Source: a virus. Taken from it: a stretch of 36,721 bases of DNA. Position numbers and translations under genes: made by a program. The notes under the pieces were generated by a model that saw only the letters and a list, made by a program, of their open reading frames with translations, searched no databases and was not told the DNA's origin. Position 1 is the first letter of the stretch; every line of letters begins with the position of its first letter. Below, in pieces: positions 29,533 through 36,721 of the stretch. The stretch lies in IMG/VR virus record IMGVR_UViG_3300022689_000171, positions 1-36,721 of that record; one strand, given 5' to 3'.

Positions 29533-29823
29533 TTGAAATGGCGCCCTCATAGATCTCTCAGCAAAGTCGATATGGACTACCTTGCTGGCACCCCACTGAT
29601 GGAAAAACTGCAACGACATCGTCTAGTAATCATTTACGACCCTGGAGACACTCACGCTAAGATGGAAGATCTAGGGCTCAATAAGACCAAAGGCATGGTC
29701 TATGCTAGGGAAATCCAGGAAGAGCATCGCGGTTCTGATACCATCGAGATTCTATTCGAGCTCAGAAGCGATATGGAATTTACTGAGCAGTGTCTTACAC
29801 TATTCAAACTTAACCAGAATTAA
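29533..29823 (+). CDS. Small protein of unknown function
   Basis: A 96-residue product starting at TTG 29533 with AAAGGA 9 bases upstream; ATG 29572 is an in-frame alternative. Contains LVIIYDPGDTHAKMEDLG followed by a beta-alpha tail. No family recognised. Probably read through from the VWA gene 21 bases upstream. Confidence 0.55.
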   Translation: MKWRPHRSLSKVDMDYLAGTPLMEKLQRHRLVIIYDPGDTHAKMEDLGLNKTKGMVYAREIQEEHRGSDTIEILFELRSDMEFTEQCLTLFKLNQN

Positions 29824-29840
29824 CTGCATGGTTAATTAGA

Positions 29841-29846
29841 TAAATA
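29841..29846 (+). promoter_or_regulatory. Late-promoter-like GATAAATAA
   Basis: AGATAAATAA, the closest match in the window to the T4 late consensus TATAAATA, 39 bases before ATG 29885, after a small AT-rich inverted repeat (AATTAAC/GTTAATT). Confidence 0.4.
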
Positions 29847-29884
29847 AACGTGACATAAATTTCTTTTCATAGGAGATAGTTATA

Positions 29885-30142
29885 ATGTCCAAAGGACAAG
29901 AAAACGCTGAACAGCTTGCAGAGACCAAACAAACCTTAGAGCAATCACCTAATCTTGATCTCAGCGATCTTGCTATCCTGCTTAATCTACTTAAAGCGTC
30001 AATCGAGCGCGGCACCTGGGAAGTAACCGAGCTACGTCAAGTGCTAGACGTTTACGAAAAGCTTGATGCTTTTCTACAATTTCAGGCCAAACTACAAGCC
30101 GCAGCAAAACAAAACAAGGAAACAGCTAATGACACAACTTAA
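29885..30142 (+). CDS. Small helical protein of unknown function
   Basis: An 85-residue product, AGGAG about 9 bases before the ATG. Mostly helical, with a leucine-rich centre (LSDLAILLNLLKASIERGTW) and a polar Gln/Lys tail. Overlaps the next gene by 14 bases. No family recognised; may be part of a late operon with it. Confidence 0.65.
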   Translation: MSKGQENAEQLAETKQTLEQSPNLDLSDLAILLNLLKASIERGTWEVTELRQVLDVYEKLDAFLQFQAKLQAAAKQNKETANDTT

Positions 30143-30800
30143 ACACGTCGGACGAATTAAGAACACAGGAAGGCGTTGCATTATTGCGTTTCGAGAAATC
30201 TACGATGAGCTTGGAAACGTGGTCGACGGCGATCATTGCTTGGTTTTTGAAACTGATAATCTACCTGATGCCGAGCATCAAGACCTTATTCGCATTATTG
30301 AAAGTGAACCAGCTCAAGCGACTGGTGATCTATACAACATTCTAGCAAGGACGCGACTTAGCAATAGCGTCCCAGCACTTAATTGGCTTGTATCAACAAA
30401 CCGGCTGCGCAAAGAAGCGACTAGCAATGTTGAACTCACACCAGACTCAACCACGCAAATTCGTCTAGATACGATAAATAAGATTGTGAAGATGCAGAAT
30501 ACAGGTGCTTCACAAGAAGAAATTGCTCGTGTTCTTCAAGACGACACAGATATGCCGCCGCGAAAAGCAACAGAGGCATTGCAAGTCTTAGACGAAAACG
30601 AAACTGCAACACCTGAACCCACTGCAGAGTCGCAGTCAGGAGAACTCCTTGACGATGCTGCGCTGGCGAAAGGAAGATTGAACCAAGCCGAGATGTTTGA
30701 AGCACAAGCCAAAGAACTGCGCGAACAAGCATACGAGCTTGACCCAACCCTTAAACCCAAGTCAGAGACAGCATCGAAAAAGAAGACGCCTGCCAAATAA
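30129..30800 (+). CDS. Phage protein of unknown function, disordered C-terminus
   Basis: A 223-residue product from ATG 30129 with AAGGAAA upstream. The first 100 residues look like a compact beta-rich domain (HVGRIKNTGRRCIIAFREIY at the front), a helical middle follows, and the last 70 residues are Ala/Glu/Lys/Pro-rich and probably disordered. The style is like T4-like virion or assembly proteins, but no family is recognised. Confidence 0.65.
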   Translation: MTQLKHVGRIKNTGRRCIIAFREIYDELGNVVDGDHCLVFETDNLPDAEHQDLIRIIESEPAQATGDLYNILARTRLSNSVPALNWLVSTNRLRKEATSNVELTPDSTTQIRLDTINKIVKMQNTGASQEEIARVLQDDTDMPPRKATEALQVLDENETATPEPTAESQSGELLDDAALAKGRLNQAEMFEAQAKELREQAYELDPTLKPKSETASKKKTPAK

Positions 30801-30815
30801 CAGGGCAAAAGCCAA

Positions 30816-31109
30816 ATGGCAATATATCAGCGTGATCGTAATTTCCATCAAATTTTTACTGAAATTGATATCGACGTTATTCCGCTCAAATTCATTCGTG
30901 ACATCACTTGTTATCTAACCGATGGTAGAAAAGTTGTTCTTGATGAAAAAGACTTTCAAAACAAGTCTGATGACAAAGATCTTGAAACTTTAATTAAAAA
31001 TCTTGGATTTTATGAGCAAATGTCCGATCTACAAATCAGAATCAATTATGATCGAGTCGAAAAAGATGTCGAAGCAGACGTCGCGAGATTACTAAAAAAT
31101 CATGATTAA
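30816..31109 (+). CDS. Small phage protein of unknown function
   Basis: A 97-residue product. The N-terminal IYQRDRNFHQIFTEIDIDVIP and FIRDITCYLTDGRKV strands are of a kind seen in T4-like phage proteins, but I cannot name the family. It overlaps the dihydrofolate reductase gene by 8 bases. Confidence 0.6.
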   Translation: MAIYQRDRNFHQIFTEIDIDVIPLKFIRDITCYLTDGRKVVLDEKDFQNKSDDKDLETLIKNLGFYEQMSDLQIRINYDRVEKDVEADVARLLKNHD

Positions 31110-31614
31110 AGCTATCCTAGCTTGTGATTTTCAGGGTGGAATTGGTCGTGGTGGACAATTACCATGGCCACACAACAAACGAGACCTTGCACACTTTAAA
31201 GAGCTTACCAGAGGCACCACAGTCGTTATGGGAAGGGGGACTTGGGAAAGCAAAGGTATGCCCAAGCCCCTTCCTGATCGACATAACATAGTAGTCACAA
31301 GTGACCCTGACTATATTGCAAAAGGAGCAGATGTCATAAACGACGAGGTCGTAAAAAACTTGACAAATCTTGCAGAAAGTAATACAGTATTTGTAATAGG
31401 TGGCGGAGTGCTCGTCAATCAGCTAATGGATCATATCCAGATCTTCCACTTAACTCGCATCACCGGTGACTATGGATGTGACGCCTTCGTTAATTTGAAG
31501 GCACTAGAGGAAAAATTTGTCAAAATCGACTCGGTTGAGATCGACAATATGACACGGTTCGAAACTTACTTTGCGAGGAAACTGCATGACCTTTCTTTCA
31601 CAACAATCTTTTGA
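31102..31614 (+). CDS. frd: Dihydrofolate reductase
   Basis: A 170-residue NADPH-dependent reductase that regenerates tetrahydrofolate after thymidylate synthesis. Family features: AILACDFQGGIGRGGQLPWP (4-23, substrate and Met20-loop region), FKELTRGTTVVMGRGTWES (about 32-50, cofactor phosphate site), and VFVIGGGVLVNQLM (about 97-110, the conserved GG turn). In T4 frd lies directly before td; here the thymidylate synthase follows after two genes. The acidic catalytic residue usually near 27 is D28. Confidence 0.9.
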   Translation: MIKAILACDFQGGIGRGGQLPWPHNKRDLAHFKELTRGTTVVMGRGTWESKGMPKPLPDRHNIVVTSDPDYIAKGADVINDEVVKNLTNLAESNTVFVIGGGVLVNQLMDHIQIFHLTRITGDYGCDAFVNLKALEEKFVKIDSVEIDNMTRFETYFARKLHDLSFTTIF

Positions 31615-32254
31615 CGTTGACGGCAAAATCCAGGTAGTCAAGAAAAAGCGAAAAATCCTAGAAGAGGCCGAACAGCAAAAGGACGGCACGATCAAAGGCA
31701 AGGCAAGGGTCAAGTTTGAATACGGCGAGCTCACACGCGAAGATCTCGACCCAAATTTTGCTGGTAGCAATCTTGCCGCCGCCGAAGCATATGTTCTTGA
31801 AGAAGGCAACATATTCTGGGGCATGAGCACCCCTCCGCTCAATCATATCAAACCCGAGGCACAACTAGCACATCGTATTAGTAACGCTCGTGCTAAGATT
31901 GCCAATTTCAGCAAGCGTGGCATGGGCAACACTGTGATCTTTCATCCCAGAGTTCTTGACCGTATCGAGGAAGCCAAGGTTGCTATCAAAGTGACTGAGG
32001 TCGCGCAGCCTGGTCCCAACTACGAAAACGACCCAGACGACATCGTGATGGTCGAACAGGAAAAACCCTACTTTGGTGAAGACGAAGTGGAGTTCATCCC
32101 CCACGAGATGGCTCCTGAGGACAAAGTCCTCGTTATGTATCGTGGCACGGGTGACGACGATCAACCCCTCATCTACGTTGAAGGCGAAGGACTTGTTCTC
32201 AACAACTCTGTTGCCGACGTGGAGACATACGGAAAATTCGTAAGGATCCCATGA
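31586..32254 (+). CDS. Phage protein of unknown function
   Basis: A 222-residue acidic product from ATG 31586, GAGGAAA upstream, overlapping the end of frd by 29 bases. It has a basic early helix (IQVVKKKRKILEEAEQQKD), a KRGMGNTVIFHPRVLDRI segment (about 110-127) and a beta-rich acidic C-terminus. The pattern recalls phage structural or head-proximal proteins, but I make no assignment. Confidence 0.6.
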   Translation: MTFLSQQSFDVDGKIQVVKKKRKILEEAEQQKDGTIKGKARVKFEYGELTREDLDPNFAGSNLAAAEAYVLEEGNIFWGMSTPPLNHIKPEAQLAHRISNARAKIANFSKRGMGNTVIFHPRVLDRIEEAKVAIKVTEVAQPGPNYENDPDDIVMVEQEKPYFGEDEVEFIPHEMAPEDKVLVMYRGTGDDDQPLIYVEGEGLVLNNSVADVETYGKFVRIP

Positions 32255-32439
32255 CTAACACATTAACACTTTGGTCTTTACTTACCCTCTTTATAGGAAT
32301 ATTCTTAGGGATAGTTATAATATCAGTATTCAATGGCTATACATGGTTCATTATTATACCTGCTGCCTTGACATTTCTAGGATGGGCGTATGTTGTTCTG
32401 GCATTTCATAAAAAACTGGAAATAAAAGCAAAAAAATGA
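32251..32439 (+). CDS. Small two-span membrane protein
   Basis: A 62-residue product with two hydrophobic helices (about 8-28 and 32-52) and a lysine-rich C-terminus (KKLEIKAKK), so both ends are probably cytoplasmic. Overlaps both neighbours by 4 bases. Two-span small proteins can be holins; nothing beyond topology supports that here. Confidence 0.6.
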   Translation: MTNTLTLWSLLTLFIGIFLGIVIISVFNGYTWFIIIPAALTFLGWAYVVLAFHKKLEIKAKK

Positions 32440-33308
32440 AACAATATCACGACCAACTACAACAGATTTTAGACCAAGGAGAGGTCCGCACAGACAGAAC
32501 AGGCGTAGGCACAAAAAGTGTTTTTGGGATGCAGGCTCGCTATGATCTCCGACAGGGATTTCCAGCTGTTACTACCAAGAAGCTCGCTTGGCGTTCAGTC
32601 GTCAGCGAGCTTCTTTGGTTCTTGGAAGGCAGCACTGATGAGCGTCGTCTAGCTGAAATACACCACGGCACCCGCGATCCCGAGAGGACAACTATCTGGA
32701 CTGCCAATGCGCTGACACAAGCTGTCGCGCTCGATTACAAGGTTGAAGACGATCACAGACAGATGGGCCCAATCTACGGCAAACAATGGCGTGACTGGGG
32801 ATGTGATGTGTGGCGGGCTGGGGAGCATACTGACCAGATCCATAGCCTCGTCAAACAGCTTCGCCATGATCCAATGAGCCGACGCCATATCCTAAATGCA
32901 TGGAATGTTGGCGATGTACCTGACATGGCGCTGCCGCCCTGCCACGTTATGTGCCAGTTCTATGTTAGCAATCGTAACGAACTCAGCTGTCAGCTTTATC
33001 AGCGAAGTGCAGACATGTTCCTAGGCGTTCCGTTTAATATTGCCAGTTATAGTCTGCTCACACACATGATGGCGCAAATGACTGGCCTCAAAGTGGGTGA
33101 GTTTATACACACTATAGGTGATGCTCACATTTACCTTAATCACATTGACCAAGTCAAAGAGCAACTTGCACGACACGAACGTGCATTGCCTGAATTGGTT
33201 ATGCCCGATTTCGAAACACTTGACGAACTACTAAGTAAAACTGTGGACGAATTCAAGCTAGTAGGCTATGATCCACACCCAACAATTCGTGCGGAGATGG
33301 CAATATGA
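32436..33308 (+). CDS. td: Thymidylate synthase
   Basis: A 290-residue ThyA-type enzyme converting dUMP to dTMP with methylene-tetrahydrofolate. Motifs: RTDRTGVGT (18-26), GPIYGKQWRDW (111-121), the catalytic LPPCH with C169, YQRSADMFLGVPFNIASY (188-205). N201 in PFNIASY is the residue that selects dUMP; a dCMP-hydroxymethylase would have Asp there, so this phage is not using it to make hydroxymethylcytosine. ATGA overlaps on both sides couple it to its neighbours. Confidence 0.94.
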   Translation: MKQYHDQLQQILDQGEVRTDRTGVGTKSVFGMQARYDLRQGFPAVTTKKLAWRSVVSELLWFLEGSTDERRLAEIHHGTRDPERTTIWTANALTQAVALDYKVEDDHRQMGPIYGKQWRDWGCDVWRAGEHTDQIHSLVKQLRHDPMSRRHILNAWNVGDVPDMALPPCHVMCQFYVSNRNELSCQLYQRSADMFLGVPFNIASYSLLTHMMAQMTGLKVGEFIHTIGDAHIYLNHIDQVKEQLARHERALPELVMPDFETLDELLSKTVDEFKLVGYDPHPTIRAEMAI

Positions 33309-33649
33309 AAAACTTGATTGTGGCGCTAATACTATTTGCTACATCAGCGGCGGCGCAAGAAATACCACCCGGTCTTGAAACTCATTATCTATGCAATGCG
33401 CTCATTGAGTATGGATATCAAATGTCAAACGCAGAAAAATTTTCTTGCTCACAGAACTACGTGTGGCTTAAAGCAAGCTTTATGACAGTTGAGGCCGAGG
33501 AGTGGGGCAACACTGACACTGAGGGTCGAGCAGAGATAATGCTTCAAGCTTACCGAGACTTCAAATCTTGGGAAGAAGAGAACTTTGAATTGGTCGAAAG
33601 CCTACGCATTGCGCAGAGCGAAATAGCAAGAACCATAGTTGGACAGTAA
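33305..33649 (+). CDS. Small secreted/periplasmic protein
   Basis: A 114-residue product with a clear signal peptide (MKNLIVALILFATSAAAQ, cut after Ala17) and a mature part with two Cys near 30 and 48 (possible disulfide) and a long acidic helix. No family recognised. It might act in the host periplasm during late infection. Its ATG overlaps the thymidylate synthase stop by 4 bases. Confidence 0.65.
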   Translation: MKNLIVALILFATSAAAQEIPPGLETHYLCNALIEYGYQMSNAEKFSCSQNYVWLKASFMTVEAEEWGNTDTEGRAEIMLQAYRDFKSWEEENFELVESLRIAQSEIARTIVGQ

Positions 33650-33680
33650 GATTGTCACTTACGACGTCACGATGTAACAA

Positions 33681-34403
33681 TTAACCAAAAGCATAACGAT
33701 AATGGACCCGATTAATAGTCGGGTCCGTTTCATCTCTGCGATGAAGGACTTTAAGATTATTCATGAGGATTAAGTCGCCAGGCGTCCACTCGTGTTTGTA
33801 TACATATTCTTTACGCAAACATTCCTTTTCAAGACGCGGTTCTAGTTCTGTTATCGTATATGCTGGGCTATAGAAAAAATATTGATCGCCATCATTTTGT
33901 ACAAGAGAGTGCATTGCCTTCTTAACCATCATGAACGCCCGCTTCTTCTTTTGATCAGTAAATTCATACGGATGCTCAGCATGTTCAAAATATTTTGCGG
34001 CCTTATTTAAACAGTTTTGCTTAGCAGCATCTTCTTTAAGTTCTTCTGAGCTATTTGCATAAGCTGCAACCATATCAAGGAAATATGTTGGACTAGATCC
34101 TGTTGGCGCTGACTCACAATACAAGCCAACATATGGATAGACAACTGGCTCATATCCACCATCATGATGCCAAAGCATGTCCGGATGTGATGAGAAAATT
34201 TCTCCCAATTCATTTGGTCTGTTGGCAATTAATGCTTCAGTCAGTCCACGGGGATCTTGATCAACAAGATCCCCGAAATGTTTAACAGTGGCACGATCAG
34301 AATTTTCAATCACTAACACGCCAATGCGCTTGTTACGAAATTCAGTGATAAGTTCTTTTGTCACATCGGTAGCATCGATTCTTTTAACGAACGTGTATGT
34401 CAT
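33681..34403 (-). CDS. Fe(II)/2-oxoglutarate dioxygenase, TauD/TfdA-like
   Basis: A 240-residue non-haem iron dioxygenase. The metal triad reads H79-x-D81 (in WHHDGG) and distal H221 (KVLHRRDE), with R236 (VHYRYAF) in place to bind 2-oxoglutarate. N215-N216 before the distal His and the length fit the TauD/gamma-butyrobetaine hydroxylase group. It would hydroxylate or oxidatively cleave a small molecule or a modified residue. It is the last gene of the - strand operon, starting 4 bases inside the previous gene, so it probably acts on the product of the radical-SAM and transferase genes upstream. Confidence 0.82.
   Translation of the reverse strand: MTYTFVKRIDATDVTKELITEFRNKRIGVLVIENSDRATVKHFGDLVDQDPRGLTEALIANRPNELGEIFSSHPDMLWHHDGGYEPVVYPYVGLYCESAPTGSSPTYFLDMVAAYANSSEELKEDAAKQNCLNKAAKYFEHAEHPYEFTDQKKKRAFMMVKKAMHSLVQNDGDQYFFYSPAYTITELEPRLEKECLRKEYVYKHEWTPGDLILMNNLKVLHRRDETDPTINRVHYRYAFG
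33703..33725 (+). other. 8-base GC-rich hairpin at the convergent gene junction
   Basis: GGACCCGA and TCGGGTCC, 7 bases apart, lie within the last codons of the - strand dioxygenase gene. Read on the + strand it ends in GTTTC and could slow transcription leaving 33305-33649; no other terminator is seen in the 31-base gap between the convergent genes. Confidence 0.35.
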
Positions 34404-34948
34404 ACTTTAGCCCTCGTAAGTGTGTTGTTGCCTGACCAGATTACTCTCTGCTGGCAATCAACAGGTCCATTGCATAGCTGATATAGATTGTCATCTCCTT
34501 GCCAATCGTCACCAAGAAGAAGTAGTAAACTATCCATCACAGTGGCAGCACGGGCTCTGCTAATGAATACGTCATTGAAGCCTAACTCGCTTGCTGCTTG
34601 GACTTGTTGATGAATCATCTCAATTGTCGACAATCTTATACCATTTTTGATATCTTCTATCCATTTTGGACGTAACCCTTTACCAGTGCCTTGTGATGAA
34701 TAGTATCTCGACAGTAACCTAACCATCCCATTATAAAAATGCCGTTGCTGTAGTATGCTCATTGTGGCCGGCGTTCCATTTGCGTCAATGGCAACACTGT
34801 AAGCTAAGATTTCATTCTCTGGTGGCCACCATATGGCGTGATCATCCAGTTTGCGAACGGTTATTGCATCATTATGTAGATGCTCGAAAGCCTCTTTAAT
34901 TTCAGGTGTTAGTATAAAATCAGTTTTGACTGTTAGCAAGCTTTTCAT
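34400..34948 (-). CDS. Possible GNAT-type acyltransferase
   Basis: A 182-residue product from ATG 34948 with GAGAGAG upstream, overlapping the end of the radical-SAM gene by 29 bases. The strand-helix order EILAYSVAIDANGTPATMSIL, then MVRLLSRYYSSQGTGKGLRP, then a late FNDVFISR resembles GNAT-fold acyltransferases, with the RxxGxG-like loop in the G-T-G-K-G-L-R stretch. The resemblance is modest. If correct, it would acylate an amine made in the same operon. Confidence 0.4.
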   Translation of the reverse strand: MKSLLTVKTDFILTPEIKEAFEHLHNDAITVRKLDDHAIWWPPENEILAYSVAIDANGTPATMSILQQRHFYNGMVRLLSRYYSSQGTGKGLRPKWIEDIKNGIRLSTIEMIHQQVQAASELGFNDVFISRARAATVMDSLLLLLGDDWQGDDNLYQLCNGPVDCQQRVIWSGNNTLTRAKV

Positions 34949-35849
34949 GTTCTCTCTCATAATATTCAAAGAATGGCGCTACCTTGTAATTCTCCGTTAA
35001 AATTCCACGTCGTTGACTGCCTGGGTCGGGTATTTTTTCGTTATTCTCGACGGACCAATCTGTTAGCTTAACATACAATGTGCCACTTCGAACCTCTAAA
35101 GGATAAACGCAGGTATTGCGCTCAATAAATCCATCAATCTTATATGAAACGGTTGGTTTTACATCGTATCCATGAATATTTGACATCAAATCAATCATTT
35201 CATCTAGCGAATATGTGTAGGTGTCACGGAATGTGCCTAGCTTTCCAATCGACTTGAAACGTATTGCCACTGGGAATCTGGCACCAAAACGCCTGTTGTA
35301 AATTTGACCAAGGTCATCGATGTATTGAATCAAATCTGGGATTACATGTATATTGGTAGGATCGATAATAATATTTACGTGGGGGATTAAGCCAACATTC
35401 ATACAGTTATCTAGTGCTATGGTTTTTTGTCTAGCATACTGACCATTATCAAATTCAAGGTATGCTGCATCATCAAGACCTCCGTTCATACTGAGCCCAA
35501 GACTATGCAGTCCTGACTCCTTCAATTGCTTGACGTAAGGAAGCCGTCTCAATTTGAGACCGTTAGTAAGCATATCAGGACGATGGCCAGCCTGGCGAAC
35601 AACGCCGATAAGATCAGGCAATGATTCATTCATTGTAGGCTCAGCACCAATAAATCTCAAATTGACTCTAAACGGAAGACGAGACATAAAATCTTTAAGG
35701 CGGCCTTCGTCAACATCTGGATAGTTTTCATTATTGAGAATATCACCCAAATAGCAATTTGCACAGGTCATTTGGCAACGATATGTTGTTTGAACTGAAA
35801 TAATTTTGAATGTATTCTGCTCTGGCTCAAGTTCGTAATACGTCATCAA
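34920..35849 (-). CDS. Radical-SAM protein
   Basis: A 309-residue radical-SAM enzyme. The cluster motif C25-x3-C29-x2-C32 (TYRCQMTCANCYLGD) and a GAEPT at about 67-71 (the GGEP SAM site, with Ala for the second Gly) are present, followed by the usual alternating strands and helices (MLTNGLKLRR, LGLSMNGG, HVNIIIDP). No auxiliary-cluster Cys set is obvious; one Cys lies near 250 (NTCVYPLEV). The substrate is not readable. Its ATG overlaps the sulfotransferase-like gene by 4 bases. Confidence 0.83.
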   Translation of the reverse strand: MMTYYELEPEQNTFKIISVQTTYRCQMTCANCYLGDILNNENYPDVDEGRLKDFMSRLPFRVNLRFIGAEPTMNESLPDLIGVVRQAGHRPDMLTNGLKLRRLPYVKQLKESGLHSLGLSMNGGLDDAAYLEFDNGQYARQKTIALDNCMNVGLIPHVNIIIDPTNIHVIPDLIQYIDDLGQIYNRRFGARFPVAIRFKSIGKLGTFRDTYTYSLDEMIDLMSNIHGYDVKPTVSYKIDGFIERNTCVYPLEVRSGTLYVKLTDWSVENNEKIPDPGSQRRGILTENYKVAPFFEYYEREHEKLANSQN

Positions 35850-36385
35850 ACTGACCTTAAATATCTTTCTATTAATTGTTTGCTATTTACAATTTGTTTT
35901 GTGCGCAAATTGAAATGTTTTTCTGATTCACCAGCACCGAAAATATCATCGAACTCAAGCGTAATATCAGTGTGAATCAATTTTTTATTCTGATTCACAT
36001 GTTTCATTGTATCTATATAATCATCTACCAAATTTTCAGAGATCTCAATCTCGTCATAATTCGGATCTAGCATTCCGGTTTGCATGACAAGCAACGCACT
36101 TACTAACCGATGTAACCCTGGTCTCTCTATAGTTATCACGTGATAATGTTCATCGATAAAAGACACAATACGTGGATCAATTTGATGCAATGAATACCAA
36201 TGCCCGCAGACTATAAAATCTCCCGATTTGACTTCCGACAATTCAGCACATGTAGATGGTGCGTATGTTGAATTATTAATTCCTATCGTTTGTTTACCAT
36301 ATCTTTCAGCATATATATCAGCTGCGCTGCGGGTTCCAGACCTAGGATTGGTAATGATTGCTATATAATTTAAATTGTTTTCCAT
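35846..36385 (-). CDS. Sulfotransferase-like P-loop protein
   Basis: A 179-residue product from ATG 36385; the longer reading from 36433 would overlap the upstream gene more and has no ribosome site. IAIITNPRSGTRSA (8-21) matches the PAPS 5'-phosphosulfate loop of sulfotransferases, and RPGLHRLVSALL (about 82-93) the R-x7-S 3'-phosphate site. It is shorter than ordinary sulfotransferases (250-300). It would sulfate a hydroxyl or amine using PAPS, if the C-terminal half still supports catalysis. Confidence 0.65.
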   Translation of the reverse strand: MENNLNYIAIITNPRSGTRSAADIYAERYGKQTIGINNSTYAPSTCAELSEVKSGDFIVCGHWYSLHQIDPRIVSFIDEHYHVITIERPGLHRLVSALLVMQTGMLDPNYDEIEISENLVDDYIDTMKHVNQNKKLIHTDITLEFDDIFGAGESEKHFNLRTKQIVNSKQLIERYLRSV

Positions 36386-36721
36386 TTTGGTATCTTGCTG
36401 TCTGCGCTGCTGACACACGCCTCTGTAATACAAGGGCGCGGCCCGTCAAAAAGCTTAAAGCCCGTCTCTATGTTGCCGAGCGGGACGTCGTGGCAGCTAT
36501 AGCTACGTTTGATAGATCCATCTGGCTCACGAATAATTATCCCTTGATATCCACTGTTGCACATCCATCCTTTGAACTTGTTGAAGTTGAAGGCATTGAA
36601 CCGTTCAGCTTGATCCATATACCAACGCTTACCAGTGCTGTCACGAAACTCAACTTGCATGTGCCAGGGCACACTCTTGTCGTTTTGCCCCTCGGCATGT
36701 TGTGGAATCTGAAATTCTGGT
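36370..36721 (-). CDS. C-terminus of a radical-SAM protein (partial, runs off the window)
   Basis: The - strand frame is open to the window edge, so only the last 116 or so residues are seen. They look like the C-terminal SPASM-type region of a radical-SAM enzyme: WMCNSGYQGIIIREPDGSI, then SYSCHDVPLGNIE, then PRPCITEACVSSAD, four or more Cys in the order and spacing used to bind an auxiliary iron-sulfur cluster. A GTG at 36672 in this frame is internal, not a start. It overlaps the sulfotransferase-like gene by 16 bases and would be the first seen gene of the operon. Confidence 0.7.
   Translation of the reverse strand, partial: PEFQIPQHAEGQNDKSVPWHMQVEFRDSTGKRWYMDQAERFNAFNFNKFKGWMCNSGYQGIIIREPDGSIKRSYSCHDVPLGNIETGFKLFDGPRPCITEACVSSADSKIPKWKTI

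Noticed and set aside
28345-29619. 424-residue open frame antisense to the VWA gene
   Set aside because: Same reasoning: the sense frame carries HExxH and DTSGS, while the antisense frame is a composition shadow.
32436-33308. dCMP/dUMP hydroxymethylase making hypermodified pyrimidines
   Set aside because: N201 and the catalytic site match thymidylate synthase for dUMP; no hydroxymethylase substitution is seen.
33653-33681. Promoter TTGTCA-17-TAACAA in the convergent gap
   Set aside because: It would fire into the 3' end of the opposing dioxygenase gene; weak boxes and no downstream + strand gene.

Overview
The window is about 36.7 kb of densely packed phage DNA. Nearly all genes lie on the + strand with short gaps or 1-30 base overlaps; one operon at the right end (33681-36721) is on the - strand. 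T4-type replication and nucleotide genes point to a T4-like (myovirus-type) phage: family-B DNA polymerase, gp45-like clamp, RNase H, DsbA-like protein, thymidine kinase, dihydrofolate reductase and thymidylate synthase. Genes often seen in marine T4-like phages are also present: pstS, peptide deformylase, a MoxR/VWA pair and 7-deazaguanine genes. PstS carries a Sec signal of proteobacterial style and the early promoters are close to the sigma-70 consensus, so a marine Gram-negative (perhaps alphaproteobacterial) host is my inference. No tRNA, rRNA, CRISPR or insertion sequence was seen, and no gene-free stretch reaches 300 bases.

Layout: 1-2304, small proteins, a nucleotidyltransferase and an ATP-grasp-like protein. 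2334-3131, an amidase endolysin. 3162-6684, short early-type genes with strong promoters, including two promoters that share a palindromic operator-like site, a decayed gene copy and a DsbA-like gene. 6800-10266, DNA polymerase (apparently starting at a non-canonical codon) and sliding clamp. 10266-20997, a module for making and perhaps decorating a 7-deazaguanine base. 21034-26191, small genes, PstS and RNase H. 26263-29511, MoxR ATPase and VWA/metallopeptidase with a tandem pair of small paralogues between them. 29533-33649, small proteins plus dihydrofolate reductase and thymidylate synthase. 33681-36721 on the - strand, a tightly overlapping enzyme operon (radical-SAM C-terminus, sulfotransferase-like, radical SAM, possible acyltransferase, Fe/2-oxoglutarate dioxygenase).

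The most interesting part is 10.3-21.0 kb. It encodes FolE, a QueD-like protein and a QueE variant (route from GTP to 7-carboxy-7-deazaguanine) and a DpdA/TGT-like base-exchange enzyme. Interleaved with them are a phosphomannomutase, a nucleotidyltransferase fused to a mannose-6-phosphate-isomerase-type cupin, and a GT-B glycosyltransferase. The glycosyltransferase has a W-x-H-R-x3-D-K-x-P stretch like the one I recall from queuosine-tRNA mannosyltransferases. A SAM synthetase could feed QueE. My reading is that this phage inserts a 7-deazaguanine into its DNA (or a tRNA) and then glycosylates it, plausibly with mannose; that is a hypothesis from gene content.
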